Source: Anodontia alba
Lineage: Eukaryota; Mollusca; Bivalvia; Lucinida; Lucinidae
NCBI GenBank assembly: GCA_964016985.1
Contig: OZ024821.1
Span: 125,362,035-125,426,034, forward strand
DNA: 64,000 bases
Direction of reading: 5' to 3'
A program made the translations under genes and the position numbers. The notes under the pieces were generated by a model. That model made no database searches and was not told the origin of the DNA. It saw only the letters and a list, made by a program, of their open reading frames with translations. How positions within the stretch are numbered: position 1 is the first letter of the stretch; every line of letters begins with the position of its first letter. Positions 35,008 to 44,235 of this stretch are shown piece after piece.

Positions 35008-35047
<40 letters not shown>
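35008..35047. repeat. (CT)n microsatellite
   Basis: About 19 CT dinucleotides after AAAGGGTCTC. Confidence 0.95.
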
Positions 35048-35099
35048 AAATCAAATGTAAACATTCACCTTAAAGGGACTTAATACACTGCAGATTTTC

Positions 35100-35225
35100 C
35101 GCTATATAGTCTAATATTTTAAGGGGGACAAACATTGTGGCTTCCGCTTTGCTTTCCTGCACACAAATCCCTTTCTGAAAAGGGCTCTACTCTAAAAGCA
35201 AACAATTTGTTCAACAAGGGAATTT
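35100..35225. repeat. CCCTTTCTGAAAAGGG small inverted-repeat family
   Basis: TTGCTTTCCTGCACACAAAT, CCCTTTCTGAAAAGGGCTCT and ACTCTAAAAGCAAACAATTT match pieces at 43600-43760 and 19005-19070. Confidence 0.5.
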
Positions 35226-35290
35226 AAAACACCCGGCAACAAGCACGTGGCAAGTCATATTAATGAATAAATTTGGAATATATATGGGCA

Positions 35291-35522
35291 GCAACGTGAG
35301 AAAACGTACTTTCTGACATGTGTGCTCAACAAAGACTCAAATTAACTTGTGCATCCGGGCAGTCTGATCAGAGTCGTTGTTGTCTGAATGAATAAACTGT
35401 GTATACTTGGCTATCCAAAATGCGCCCAGTGAAGATTCTAATCATACAGCGCGAATGTGCCGGCTGATCTTATTCTTCACTGAATGCACATGTTTAATTG
35501 TACGTTTTCTGGCGTTGCGGCT
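35291..35522. mobile_element. Family I hairpin element, complete
   Basis: The ends are GCAACGTGAGAAAACGTACT and GTACGTTTTCTGGCGTTGC. Inside are GTGTGCTCAACAAAGACTC, TTGGCTATCCAAAATGCGCC and the GCGCCCAGTGAAGATTC arm. Confidence 0.82.
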
Positions 35523-36139
35523 CATAAAGATCTATAGACATAATGTCCCGTGATGATGATGACTGTAAACACTTGTATGACAGAAGTATACACAATACAG
35601 ATTGGTGCACAGATGAAAAGACCAATAATCTATCAGATGGATGAATAATCACCCAAATGGTAGATGAAAAATGGAATATGAAATCCTGAAATAATGTAGA
35701 AATGGAATGATAAGTTCATTTGCCAAATTGCCTAAATATATGATACATACGGATATCTTCAAATGTATATACAAAACAGCAAATTCTGGGTCTTATTCGT
35801 GAGCTTCATTCTTTTGCCCATTATTCAGAATAGACCATTGTCAGTCGAACCGACTGCTCACCAGTATAGACTGTAGATTCTACAAACAGGCGAAACAGTC
35901 TGCTTCTCCACATACATAATATTACAATGCTCGCAATAAAACAGTCACAGACTAGACCTACGCTATGGCACGCAATAATAGATTTACTTCACCATATTAA
36001 AACCTCATGACTTTTAAAAAAAAAAACTTCCTAAAGTATGGTTAAACCCTATGATGTACAAACACATCAGATAGATTATTAATGCAGAAACGCATGCCTG
36101 TTATGATCCACAAAGATGCTATATGGTTATTGGACTTGT

Positions 36140-36895
36140 ATTATTGCATAAAAAGCAGTGCTGCACGTTATTAATAGCCGTGCATTAACCGGCGAAAAGC
36201 CGTGTATTAACAAGGCGATTCACGCGCTGTTAATGCACGGATATGATCGTACCGTGGCCACAGATTTGCTGCCGTTACGAGATGTGTACTGCCTGGCCCT
36301 AGAACGAGCATAGTCCGTGGAAATTGCGTTCGTAAGACATCGGTGAAAAGGCAAAACAAAATAGTGCAAGAATGTAGCAAATATTTTCAGTTTTTATGCA
36401 AAAATAGCGATCGAACATTGTTTTTCAATGCCCCCGGCCTCGTTTTCAACACCTCCCACGGGACCTGGTGAATGTTAATGCATGCAAAATCATGTTTGAT
36501 ACCTATATTGGTGAATATTGTCCCGAGTTGAGATATCAAAGGACGCGAGCATACCAGTAGCCTTTGATATCCGAGTGCGATACACTGTTCACCAATATCA
36601 GTGCATTAACCCTTTTATTACATTGGTATTAGTATTAGTCGTCATTTTCAGTTGTTTGTAGCCTCAAAAAAGGCATTTTTATTATCTAAAATTCAGTCCA
36701 GCACACATGCCAACGTGACAAGTTTTGGCGCGACGCCATTAGCAATGCCACGTAACGGTGATATCTAAAGCATTCCGAGTAAGCGTGCAGATTCAAGAAA
36801 TCGTGACGATATCGAGTGATATCTGTCCGCGTGCTCCTAAGATTTTATCTCGCATTTTTAATCATTCAATAGTTATAACTATATAATAATTAAAA
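36140..36895. mobile_element. Palindromic element related to the 30-31 kb cluster
   Basis: CACGTTATTAATAGCCGTGC ... GCTGTTAATGCACGG forms one hairpin (36160-36242). GGTGAATATTGTCCCGAGTT ... TTCACCAATATCAGTGC forms another (36508-36605). The right end TTATAACTATATAATAATTA parallels TTATAGCTATATAATA of the 31.2-kb end. Confidence 0.6.
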
Positions 36896-37529
36896 CGACT
36901 GCATTGCCTGTCAGCTATCCTAAAATGCCTGTCATACGTAAGGCAGTGGCAATGCAATCAAACCACAGGAGACATTATATGAAATGTATTTATGCAATGT
37001 TTCAAAAATACCGGTAAACATTTTACCTGTGATCCATTGCAATAATACTTCAAAATGACTGCCTTAAAATGTATTAATCTAGGCCCAACTACTACGAGTA
37101 CACTATAACTTAACCAAACTATGGGCTTGAATGTCTCTTCTCTCTCACTCCATGGTAATTACACGCTGTGCAGGAGCATGCTGTCGCTGCCATACAAAAA
37201 TATGTAAAGGGCATCTGGTGATTTAGGTGAACGTTAAAATGACAAAAAAATACAAGGGAACTCTGAATTACAAGGAATGTTTCAAATTATGTAGAATTAC
37301 AGCAATACATCTATTGGTTTCAATACCTCCAATTTACTGGATATACATTATTCAGAAATAAACACATAAAACCCACCAGACATCTGCATTTTTTATGAAA
37401 TTAGCAAGCTATATCCGAACTCTCCTGAATCTGGTGACCAACTGAGACTGCCTTGTCTTTGTTGGTGTTTGTCTTTAGGTACATGGGTCCAGATCAAAGT
37501 GTTCTCAGTCATTTTGTACTGGCCCTTGG

Positions 37530-37885
37530 GCTACGTTCAATAAAGCACCTGCGATGTTTTTTTGTTTTTTTTGTGTGTGTTATTCTTGCTGACGTGACTT
37601 GATGTTACAGCAAATGAATTATACCGTTAATTTTTAATTTTAATTTTATAGATAGGATCACAGCAGTAAAAATTCGCAAAATTTTGTAGATAGGATCACA
37701 GCAGTAAAAATTCGCAAAATTTTGGTTAAAAACATGCATTACATAAATTTTATTTGCGGAGATCGCCATTTTGGTTGTGCGCGGATACTCGCTACCGTCC
37801 ACCGAAGACTGTCACAAATGAACTGAAAGTTTGCAATAGTTTGCGAGTGACCGCGAACGTTTTGGTTAATTGAACGTAGCTAAAC
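37530..37885. mobile_element. TIR-like element with CTACGTTCAATAAAGC end, copy 2
   Basis: The left end GGCTACGTTCAATAAAGC and the right end GTTAATTGAACGTAGCT are inverted. Inside, a 40-bp block (GATAGGATCACAGCAGTAAA) is repeated in tandem at 37650 and 37687. Confidence 0.65.
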
Positions 37886-38113
37886 AACACATCTACATAT
37901 TACACTTTTTCCAATGCTGTTATCACAGTATCACATGTAATATTGCTTTCTAAAACAGAGACTTTCTTTAATATCTTTTCATGCCTATTTGATTAAAAAT
38001 AGCTAAAATGTAAAATAAAGGATATTAATAGTTTATTTAAACAATCAATTTCCTGAAGCTGTCAAATGTCGGCATAAACTGGCCGAATTTTAAGATACTG
38101 AAATAACTAAATA

Positions 38114-38430
38114 CAGTCGACCCTCGTTATCTCGACCTCGCTTGTCTCGAATAAGCGCTTGTATCGAAGTGAAATTCTGATCCCTGTCTTAACATGGAAA
38201 TCTAAGAACAGGTGACAAAATATTGTGGAAAAGAGGAGAAATTGCTAATTTCTCTTAAGGAGCCATTTCTCCTATATATAACTTCAGGAGTCAATTTACA
38301 TATTCATTTGTTAAATGTGTTTGTTCGATCGATTGTTTTCCTCACTCTCTCAACTCTGATATGTCGGGGTACGGATATCTAGAAATGTTTCAGTGAGTCC
38401 CTTGGAATTCGATATCACGAGAGTCGACTG
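38114..38430. mobile_element. Pogo/Tigger-like MITE with CAGTCGA ends, copy 1
   Basis: The termini are CAGTCGACCCTCGTTATCTC and TATCACGAGAGTCGACTG, flanked by TA on both sides (38112-38113 and 38431-38432), as expected for Tc1/mariner-pogo insertion. The interior has no ORF. Its twin is at 42717-43030. Confidence 0.85.
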
Positions 38431-38654
38431 TACATGTAGTATCTTAGATGTCAAGGAATAGACATTGGATGTCCAGGAGTTGCCACACTCACAGAGTGAG
38501 TACCAATACACCACAAAACATGGCAGACAGTACACAAGCCAGTACACATTCACTCCAGTAACATTTGCTCCCAAATGGAGACAAATCCAGTTTGATAGTT
38601 GTCTCCCATGAAAGTGGATTATTCCCTTTAAACGTATATGAGCTGCTAAGTGAA

Positions 38655-39118
38655 AAAATGTACCTTGTGAAGTGTGCGCACAAGAAGAGTCTAATTAGCC
38701 TGCGCACCGGCGCAGTCGAATCAGGCCCCGAGCTTACAAAACTTTGTTCATGCTCAACTCAGCTGAGCATGAAATTTGACTGATAATAAATCTCAAATTA
38801 CTAACAATTGCAAATTCTTTCTTGTTAAACATACATGAGCGTGAAAATTTCACTGCTAAAAAATATGAAAATGCCAGCTATTGTTGGCATGTTCATATTT
38901 TTAGCAGAGAAAATTTCATGCTCAGCTGAGTTGAGCACACAGAAAGTTTTATAACCTCGGGGCCAGTGTCTTCGGTGAGGAGACTTTGCGTTCTTGGCTA
39001 TCCAAAATGCACCATGTAAAAATTCTAATTAGACTGCATGAATGCACAGCCTGATCTTAATCTTTGCCTACCACACTTTCCAAAGGGATATTTTCTGACG
39101 TTGCGTACGTTATTGTAC
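38655..39118. mobile_element. Family I element interrupted by a family J element
   Basis: Left part: GAAGTGTGCGCACAAGAAGA ... GCGCACCGGCGCAGTCGAAT. The family J element (38724-38964) splits it here. It resumes GTGTCTTCGGTGAGGAGAC ... TTGGCTATCCAAAATGCACC and ends TATTTTCTGACGTTGCG. It lies immediately upstream of the exon 4 acceptor. Confidence 0.75.
38724..38964. mobile_element. Family J element nested inside family I
   Basis: The ends GGCCCCGAGCTTACAAAACT and TTTTATAACCTCGGGGCC, with the inner CAACTCAGCTGAGCATGAAA and AATGCCAGCTATTGTTGGCAT, match the copy at 19432-19677. Confidence 0.82.
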
Positions 39119-39129
39119 GTGTTTTTCAG

Positions 39130-39825
39130 GAATGGGAGCAGGTTTGTTTGTGATGGTCCCACTATTTGAGGCTGCCAGGGAATTCTATGGGAACTCCGGA
39201 TTTTTCATAGCATTAGCAGGACTCACCGCAAACATCACAGTCCTCGGCACACTATGTTTTCCAAGCAAATTAGAACTATACACACAAAATAAAAGAAAAA
39301 ATGAAATGTTGCTGAAGACAAGAGACGGTCGTTCTAGAGTGTGGTCAGTCATGCGTTTCTACCTACACGTCGCGTTTCAGAAGCCCGTGCTTTGTCTTTG
39401 TTTTTGCATGCTCAGTTATTGCTTAGCAACACATTTAATATTTCTTCATCTCCCTAAGTATGCCATTCAAGAAGGCTCCACATCGACTCAAGCATCGTTA
39501 CTATTGTCAATTTGTGGTATTATGGGACTTTTCGGGCGACTTATGACAGGTCTTTCTACCAATCATCATACGATTGATGAAATTCTTTTGTACTCTGGAA
39601 CAATGGGCGTAGTTTCTTTGGTGACACTACTGTTCCCATTATATTCAAATTCGTTTTTGGGTCAAGCTGCATATTCTGCTATCTATGGATTGTATTTTGG
39701 TTGTTGCTACGTTGTAACGGGGAGTGTCAACATCCGGTTTGTTGGAATGAAGTGTATGGCGGCTGCTATTGGTCTTGAGTTCTTCTACGGTGGTATTGGT
39801 TCAGTAATAGGTCCTGTCTTGGCAG
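39130..39825 (+). CDS. SLC16-like transporter, exon 4 (TM5 to TM11)
   Basis: The largest exon, 696 nt, phase 1-1, between GTTTTTCAG and CAG|GTATGT. It opens with M-G-A-G-L-F-V, which completes the G-x-G-x-G motif after exon 3. TM5 and TM6 (F-F-I-A-L-A-G-L-T-A-N-I-T-V-L-G) follow, then a basic cytoplasmic loop (Q-N-K-R-K-N-E ... K-T-R-D-G-R-S-R). TM7 starts near K-P-V-L-C-L-C-F, and TM8 precedes G-R-L-M-T-G-L. TM9-TM11 follow, with Y-S-A-I-Y-G-L-Y-F-G-C and F-F-Y-G-G-I-G-S-V-I-G-P-V-L-A. The frame continues only four codons beyond the donor to a TAA at 39840, so intron retention would remove TM12. The ATG at 39132 is internal, not a start. Confidence 0.95.
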
Positions 39826-40144
39826 GTATGTATGTAAGTTAAGGTAGAAAAGAATGTTGATAGTTCGAAATTCCATCTAACCGTTCGCTGTTAGTAAAGA
39901 AACCCAACTTAAACAAACTCGGCAGTTTGGTATTTCGTTAAACCTGATATAAGTTTCGAATACGGTCCAGTGTGCACAAGCATTTACATTCCGCTTCACG
40001 ATGCTAAATAAATGCACGAAAAAGATAAAACAAAATACAAAGGATCGACATTTGTAGACGTTTACTCGGGCCAATAATTAACATAAGCGCTGTAGAGCTT
40101 TTTACTACGACTATATACACTATATACAAGCTATTTACATTCTC

Positions 40145-40374
40145 TCGACAGCGAAAACCGGTGACATTTCACACCTTGGTAGACTGAAGCACCCACGGGT
40201 TAAGTGACTTGCCCAAAGTCACATTAGAACTGACCAGAGGCCTGTCCTGACATCCCATGTGTGAAGTATGTGGTCTAACAAGCGTGAAAAATCCCAGCTG
40301 TTGGCCACGAGGATCGAATCTCCCATTCTTGGATTGAGAGTCAGACACCTTATCCACTAGCCCACATACTCCAT
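40145..40374 (-). mobile_element. CORE-SINE with MIR-like central domain
   Basis: On the minus strand the tRNA-like head reads GGGCTAGTGGATAAGGTGTC (box A region), and box B is GGGAGATTCGATCCTC at 40309-40324. Downstream is TGTGACTTTGGGCAAGTCAC and TTAACCCGTGGGTGCTTCAG. This follows the order and near-identity of the conserved CORE domain of vertebrate MIR (TGTGACCTTGGGCAAGTTAC, TTAACC, TGCCTCAG). A distinct LINE tail was not identified. Confidence 0.8.
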
Positions 40375-41529
40375 ACCTGAGTAGTCAGAATAAATATAAC
40401 AGTTTATACTTTGATCTTGACAATTTCTTTTTGTTTTGGGATAGATTTCTATTTAAGAACGTACTAATTATGTTTAAAGGAGTGAATTATTCATGATAAG
40501 ATCCTTTCAAAGTTACGCAAAGACAACAAGTTTTAGAAGATAAACGTATATGCAACTTAAAATCTTTTTAGAGAAAATCTTATATTATCGCATGCTAACT
40601 TGAAAATAGGGTCAAGATCACAAACTGTAATAAGTATACCCACTCCTTAATATACTCACTGCTTACTGCACTGGGCGTTAAGGGACAAAACTAATGGCAG
40701 TAATAAATCAATAGCCTAACGAGTAAGTAATTCATCATTCTCATATGTGACAGTCAACTGAAATTGATAAACTAATTGTCAAGTTTCTTTGCAATATTTC
40801 CAAGAATTCAGAATATAGAACAAAACACAGAAAAAAAAGGAATTGTGATTATCGCAGGTAGCCCAATTCTTATCACGTTTTCCCCATTCTTCATAATGTA
40901 TTCCTGCAAACTGGTAGAAACATACCAAAGCATATACCAAAGAATATCCTCAACAGAGCGCATACATGTACCTTGAAAACGACTTCAAGGTCACCAAAAC
41001 ATAAGGTAAACAACGGCCTATCCAAATAATGTAGACATGCAAGATGTGTAAGAATCTACCGTTTGGTTTGTGATACAGAGGACTAACAAGATATTAAGAT
41101 AAAATAGTAGAGATGATGTCCAGGAATAGCCTACCACGGATCATACATGTAGCCTAATAATGGCATCAAGTCACAGATCGCAGCCCGACAACTTAAACAA
41201 AGGTTTCATTTACAGAAATTCAAGCAGGAAAAGTAATTAAGTCTATTCTGTTCAGGACTCTTAAAGGTTTCAACAAAAACATAATGACCAATTTCTGTCA
41301 AATGCCATAGCTTCGTAAGTATGGTTAAGACTCAGATAAAATACCACTAAGATGTACGTTCAGTCATATTCTTAAATGTGGGTTAAACGCAATTGCAATA
41401 ATTCTGTCATTTTAGAGACGATCCCTTTTCAGATGGCAAGTAAAAATTATTTGGATGGAGTTGTCTTCCCTGAAATTGTATCTATTCTCCGTAAATCTCC
41501 GCAATCTTTGAAGGCTGAGCCCAGAAAGT

Positions 41530-41605
41530 ACACAACGTTCAAACAACGTCGATTCAACGTTGATTCAGACGTTGAATCAGTTGACGTTGTTTCAACGTGT
41601 GCCGT
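41530..41605. repeat. AACGTTG palindromic repeat
   Basis: ACAACGTTCAAACAACGTCG, ATTCAACGTTGATTCAGACG and TTGAATCAGTTGACGTTG form overlapping inverted repeats. Related to 22636-22718. Confidence 0.6.
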
Positions 41606-41651
41606 CTTGTAGGTTATCTTTTTACGCAAATAATAATTCGAATGTCTACCA

Positions 41652-41886
41652 AATGGGCCGCATTGTCCCTAAAAAGTAGCTTCGGACGTGCGCCCTGTGA
41701 AGATTCAGATCAACCTGCGCATTTGCACAGTCTGATCCAAGTCTTCAGGGAGTTTAGTTTGGATAGCCAAGGATGCAGAATTTCTTCATGCCGACAACGA
41801 AGACTGATCAGACTGCGCGGATGCCAGGATGATTTGACCTTCGTTTAGTGCACATTTCAGAAGCTACGTTTTCTCACGTTGCGACA
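41652..41886. mobile_element. Family I hairpin element
   Basis: TAGCTTCGGACGTGCGCCCT and AGATTCAGATCAACCTGCGC face GACTGATCAGACTGCGCGGA. The right end is AGCTACGTTTTCTCACGTTG. It ends about 60 bp before exon 5. Confidence 0.78.
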
Positions 41887-41948
41887 AAAAGCATTCCGTT
41901 TCGGTATGTTTACGTAATGCTTTTTGTTTTGTTTTTTCTTCCAACCAG

Positions 41949-41999
41949 GTATAATAGTAGATAACAATGGAACATATGAGCAGTCTTTCCTCGTGGCAG
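41949..41999 (+). CDS. SLC16-like transporter, exon 5 (51-nt microexon, TM11-TM12 loop)
   Basis: A 51-nt phase 1-1 exon between TTCTTCCAACCAG and a near-consensus donor CAG|GTGAGTAT. With the split glycines it reads G-I-I-V-D-N-N-G-T-Y-E-Q-S-F-L-V-A-G. This fits the SLC16 pattern between TM11 and TM12, in which 'AG' is followed by a 'D-x-T-G-x-Y-x-x-x-F' segment and 'AG'. Without it, exon 4 would still join exon 6 in frame but lose that conserved loop. I therefore consider the exon constitutive, with skipping a frame-preserving option. Its 3' end and donor are copied downstream (see 41981-42285). Confidence 0.88.
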
Positions 42000-42285
42000 G
42001 TGAGTATCCATTGCCGAGTACCTGTACATGCATAACCCTGGTTCCCAAGTTCTGTTTCAGTTCCAGTAACAGACAGTCAAATCTTTTCTCGTGGCAGGTG
42101 AGTATGCAGTGCCGAGTACCTCTAGGTGCATAACACTGATCCCCCAGTTCTGTTTGCGTTCCAGTAACTGACAATAAAAGGCTTTCCTCATGGCAAGTGA
42201 GTATACAGTGCCGAGTACCTGTAGGTACTTTACCCTGGTTTCCCGGTTTTCTTTGCATTTCAGCAGCAGACAATCAGTGTTGGTT
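41981..42285 (+). repeat. Tandem partial copies of microexon end plus donor (~98-bp period)
   Basis: The unit CAGTCTTTCCTCGTGGCAG|GTGAGTAT ... GCCGAGTACCTG ... TTCTGTTTCAGTTCCAG is repeated about three times. Donor GTs fall at 42000 (true), 42098 and 42197, and pyrimidine-rich AG sites lie between them. The copied exon-like segment in unit 2 would be 31 or 37 nt, not a multiple of three. Unit 3 has CAA|GTGAGT. The last partial unit lacks a donor. Confidence 0.85.
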
Positions 42286-42347
42286 TGAGACATATAAAGC
42301 ACTGAAAACTGTATTCTAGGAACATGTTTTTTTTGTTTTTTGTTGTT

Positions 42348-42384
<37 letters not shown>

Positions 42385-42716
42385 TTTGGCTGGTTTGTCA
42401 AGTTATACACTTATTATAATATTACTGGTGGATGAAAATGAATGGTTTGAAAGCAACGAACACATTAAAGAAAGCAAAAATACAAGCCTAGATTTTATTG
42501 ACTTTATTCATGAATTGTAAAAAATCAGCGCTGCCCAAGCCACTTTACATCGCTAAATTATTTTCGACTCTGAAAGAGCAAAAACAGTCTAAATTGAAAA
42601 TTTTGGCTCCCCTTGTCAGATCATGACCACTTTAGCGGAAAATAATCTGCTTTCCTGATATGGGAATCCCTTCTGAACGCGTTTTACTCATAAACTTATA
42701 AAACGTTATCCAACTA

Positions 42717-43030
42717 CAGTCGACTCTCGTTATCTCGACCTCGCTTATCTCGAATAACCGCTTATCTCGAAGTGAAAATCTGGTCCCCGTTTTAACATGG
42801 AAATCTACCAACAGGCAACAAAATATTGTGGAAAAGAAGAGAAATTTCTCCTCTTTTCCACAATATTTTCAATATATCTCTTAGGAGTCAAATTACATAT
42901 TCATTCTGTTAAAGGTGGTTGTTCGATTAATGGTTTTCCTCAGTTCCGCGCACATCTGATATGTCGAAGTTCGGATATCTGGAACTGTTTAATAGAGTAC
43001 CTTGGATTTCGAGATAACGAGGGTCGACTG
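42717..43030. mobile_element. Pogo/Tigger-like MITE with CAGTCGA ends, copy 2
   Basis: The termini are CAGTCGACTCTCGTTATCTC and GAGATAACGAGGGTCGACTG with flanking TA dinucleotides. The body shares CGAAGTGAAAATCTGGTCCC and TTAACATGGAAATCTA with copy 1. An internal GTGGAAAAGAAGAGAAATTT / CTCCTCTTTTCCAC hairpin is present. Confidence 0.88.
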
Positions 43031-43100
43031 TATTTCATTTAAGGGTAGTTCTCCGTTGAGAAGGAAAGAAAATACTTTCTAATCAGACTGATCTTTCTTT

Positions 43101-43395
43101 GGAGTTGTGTATCACCGGGCTCCATATCATAGTCGGTAGTGCATCTGACTGCAGACCCGGGAATCGCAAGTTCGAATCTAAGCTCGACCACATTTCTTTC
43201 GTGGATCATTAAATAATTTCTACAGCAGCCTCTTTTTCCGCTGATTCAAGCATGACAGTTGTCTATTACTGGCAAACCTATGTGCACAAAGTACTGGTTA
43301 ACTGCTTAGAGAACTATGTCTGTCCAGGAAAAGTGCGAGAAGATTAACTGACCGGCTCCACATGACCCTAACAGTGTTGACTGGGCCGTAAAGCT
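43101..43395 (+). mobile_element. V-type tRNA SINE, full length
   Basis: The tRNA head is AGTCGGTAGTGCATCTGACTG with box B GCAAGTTCGAATC at 43167-43179. The body (TCTTTCGTGGATCATTAAAT, CCGCTGATTCAAGCATGACAG) and tail (CTGACCGGCTCCACATGACC, GTGTTGACTGGGCCGTAA) match the element at 2527-2887, with an independently diverged head. Confidence 0.85.
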
Positions 43396-43589
43396 TGAAA
43401 TAAAAAATCATAACCTTGGATATGTGATCCTTTACTTTAAATTGTTACATGCAAGATTTTTTTGTCCTGAACTCTACATTGTAAGCAATGTGCACTTAGT
43501 GATAAATTTTCAGAAAGAAACTTTACAGAAAGTATCATACGTACAAGTACTCATATTCTGTCTTAGGGGCACTCGATAAACTTATTTTC

Positions 43590-43760
43590 AGCCTTTGTCA
43601 CAAGAGAGAGACCTTTGACTTCTGTTTACAAGGGAGACAATTTTTTTTAACTTCCTGATTACAAGGGAGACAGCGTTTGTGACTTCCTGTTTGCTTCCCT
43701 GCATACCAAACCCCTTCTGAAAAGACTCTTAAAGACTCGTTTTTAGAAGGGAGCTACACA
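43590..43760. repeat. CCCTTCTGAAAAG small inverted-repeat family
   Basis: Repeated ACAAGGGAGACA..GACTTCCTG segments, then CCCCTTCTGAAAAGACTCTT facing CTCGTTTTTAGAAGGGAG. A C-rich run (CCCCACCCCCGCCCCACCCC) follows at 43785-43815. Confidence 0.5.
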
Positions 43761-44235
43761 GTTTTACAGAGTAACCTCTCTCCCACCCCCGCCCCACCCC
43801 CGCCCCACCCCCTCCTTGAAAGTGTAACCACTCCGTATAAATCAGAATACAGTGGACCGGCCCCTATGTTTCCATCCTAACAACAGCCACTTCCTGATTC
43901 CCCAAATCTGTCCTACTATGGATTTAACTTTTCTTCAACAACTGACACCACACAACAGCCAATTTTATTTCCTTGTAAAGTAGATCCTTTTCTAAAAGGA
44001 GGTTACTCACTGTTGTATGATTATATGGTTCTACAGCATGAATACTCAATTTATGCATGTTGTACAATATAATATCCCCAATTATACCTAAATATTCCTT
44101 TTCTGTACCATGCAACGTTATGAATCTTTTGCTTATATACTGCTTACATGTTTTTTTGAATTGTTATTCATCATATAAACCAATGCTTGCCTTGTTGCTC
44201 CACGTTAAAAACTATACGTGCTATTTGTCTAGTCA

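Larger units (their letters stand above)
26022..39129 (+). other. Intron 3 (13.1 kb)
   Basis: It is filled with the palindromic and tandem repeats listed below. Stretches at 26650-27380, 27600-28380, 31520-32000, 33820-34080, 34180-34980, 35530-36130 and 36900-37520 hold nothing I can name apart from occasional short inverted repeats. The acceptor reads ACGTGTTTTTCAG. Confidence 0.75.
39826..41948 (+). other. Intron 4 (2.1 kb)
   Basis: It contains a CORE-SINE, an AACGTTG palindrome and a family I element. Nothing was recognised between 40390 and 41520. The acceptor is TTTTTTCTTCCAACCAG. Confidence 0.75.

Noticed and set aside
39841..39850. Exon 4 as a terminal exon ending in M-Y-V-S-stop
   Set aside because: The sequence has a consensus donor (CAG|GTATGT) and the protein would lack TM12. 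It could exist as intron retention but is not the main form.
40300..40374. tRNA gene on the minus strand
   Set aside because: Box B is followed by a MIR-like CORE domain instead of a 3' tRNA half, so it is a CORE-SINE.
41857..42302. Minus-strand ORFs of 138 and 81 codons
   Set aside because: They run antisense through the microexon tandem array and repeat with its ~98-bp unit. They show no protein-like composition or domain.
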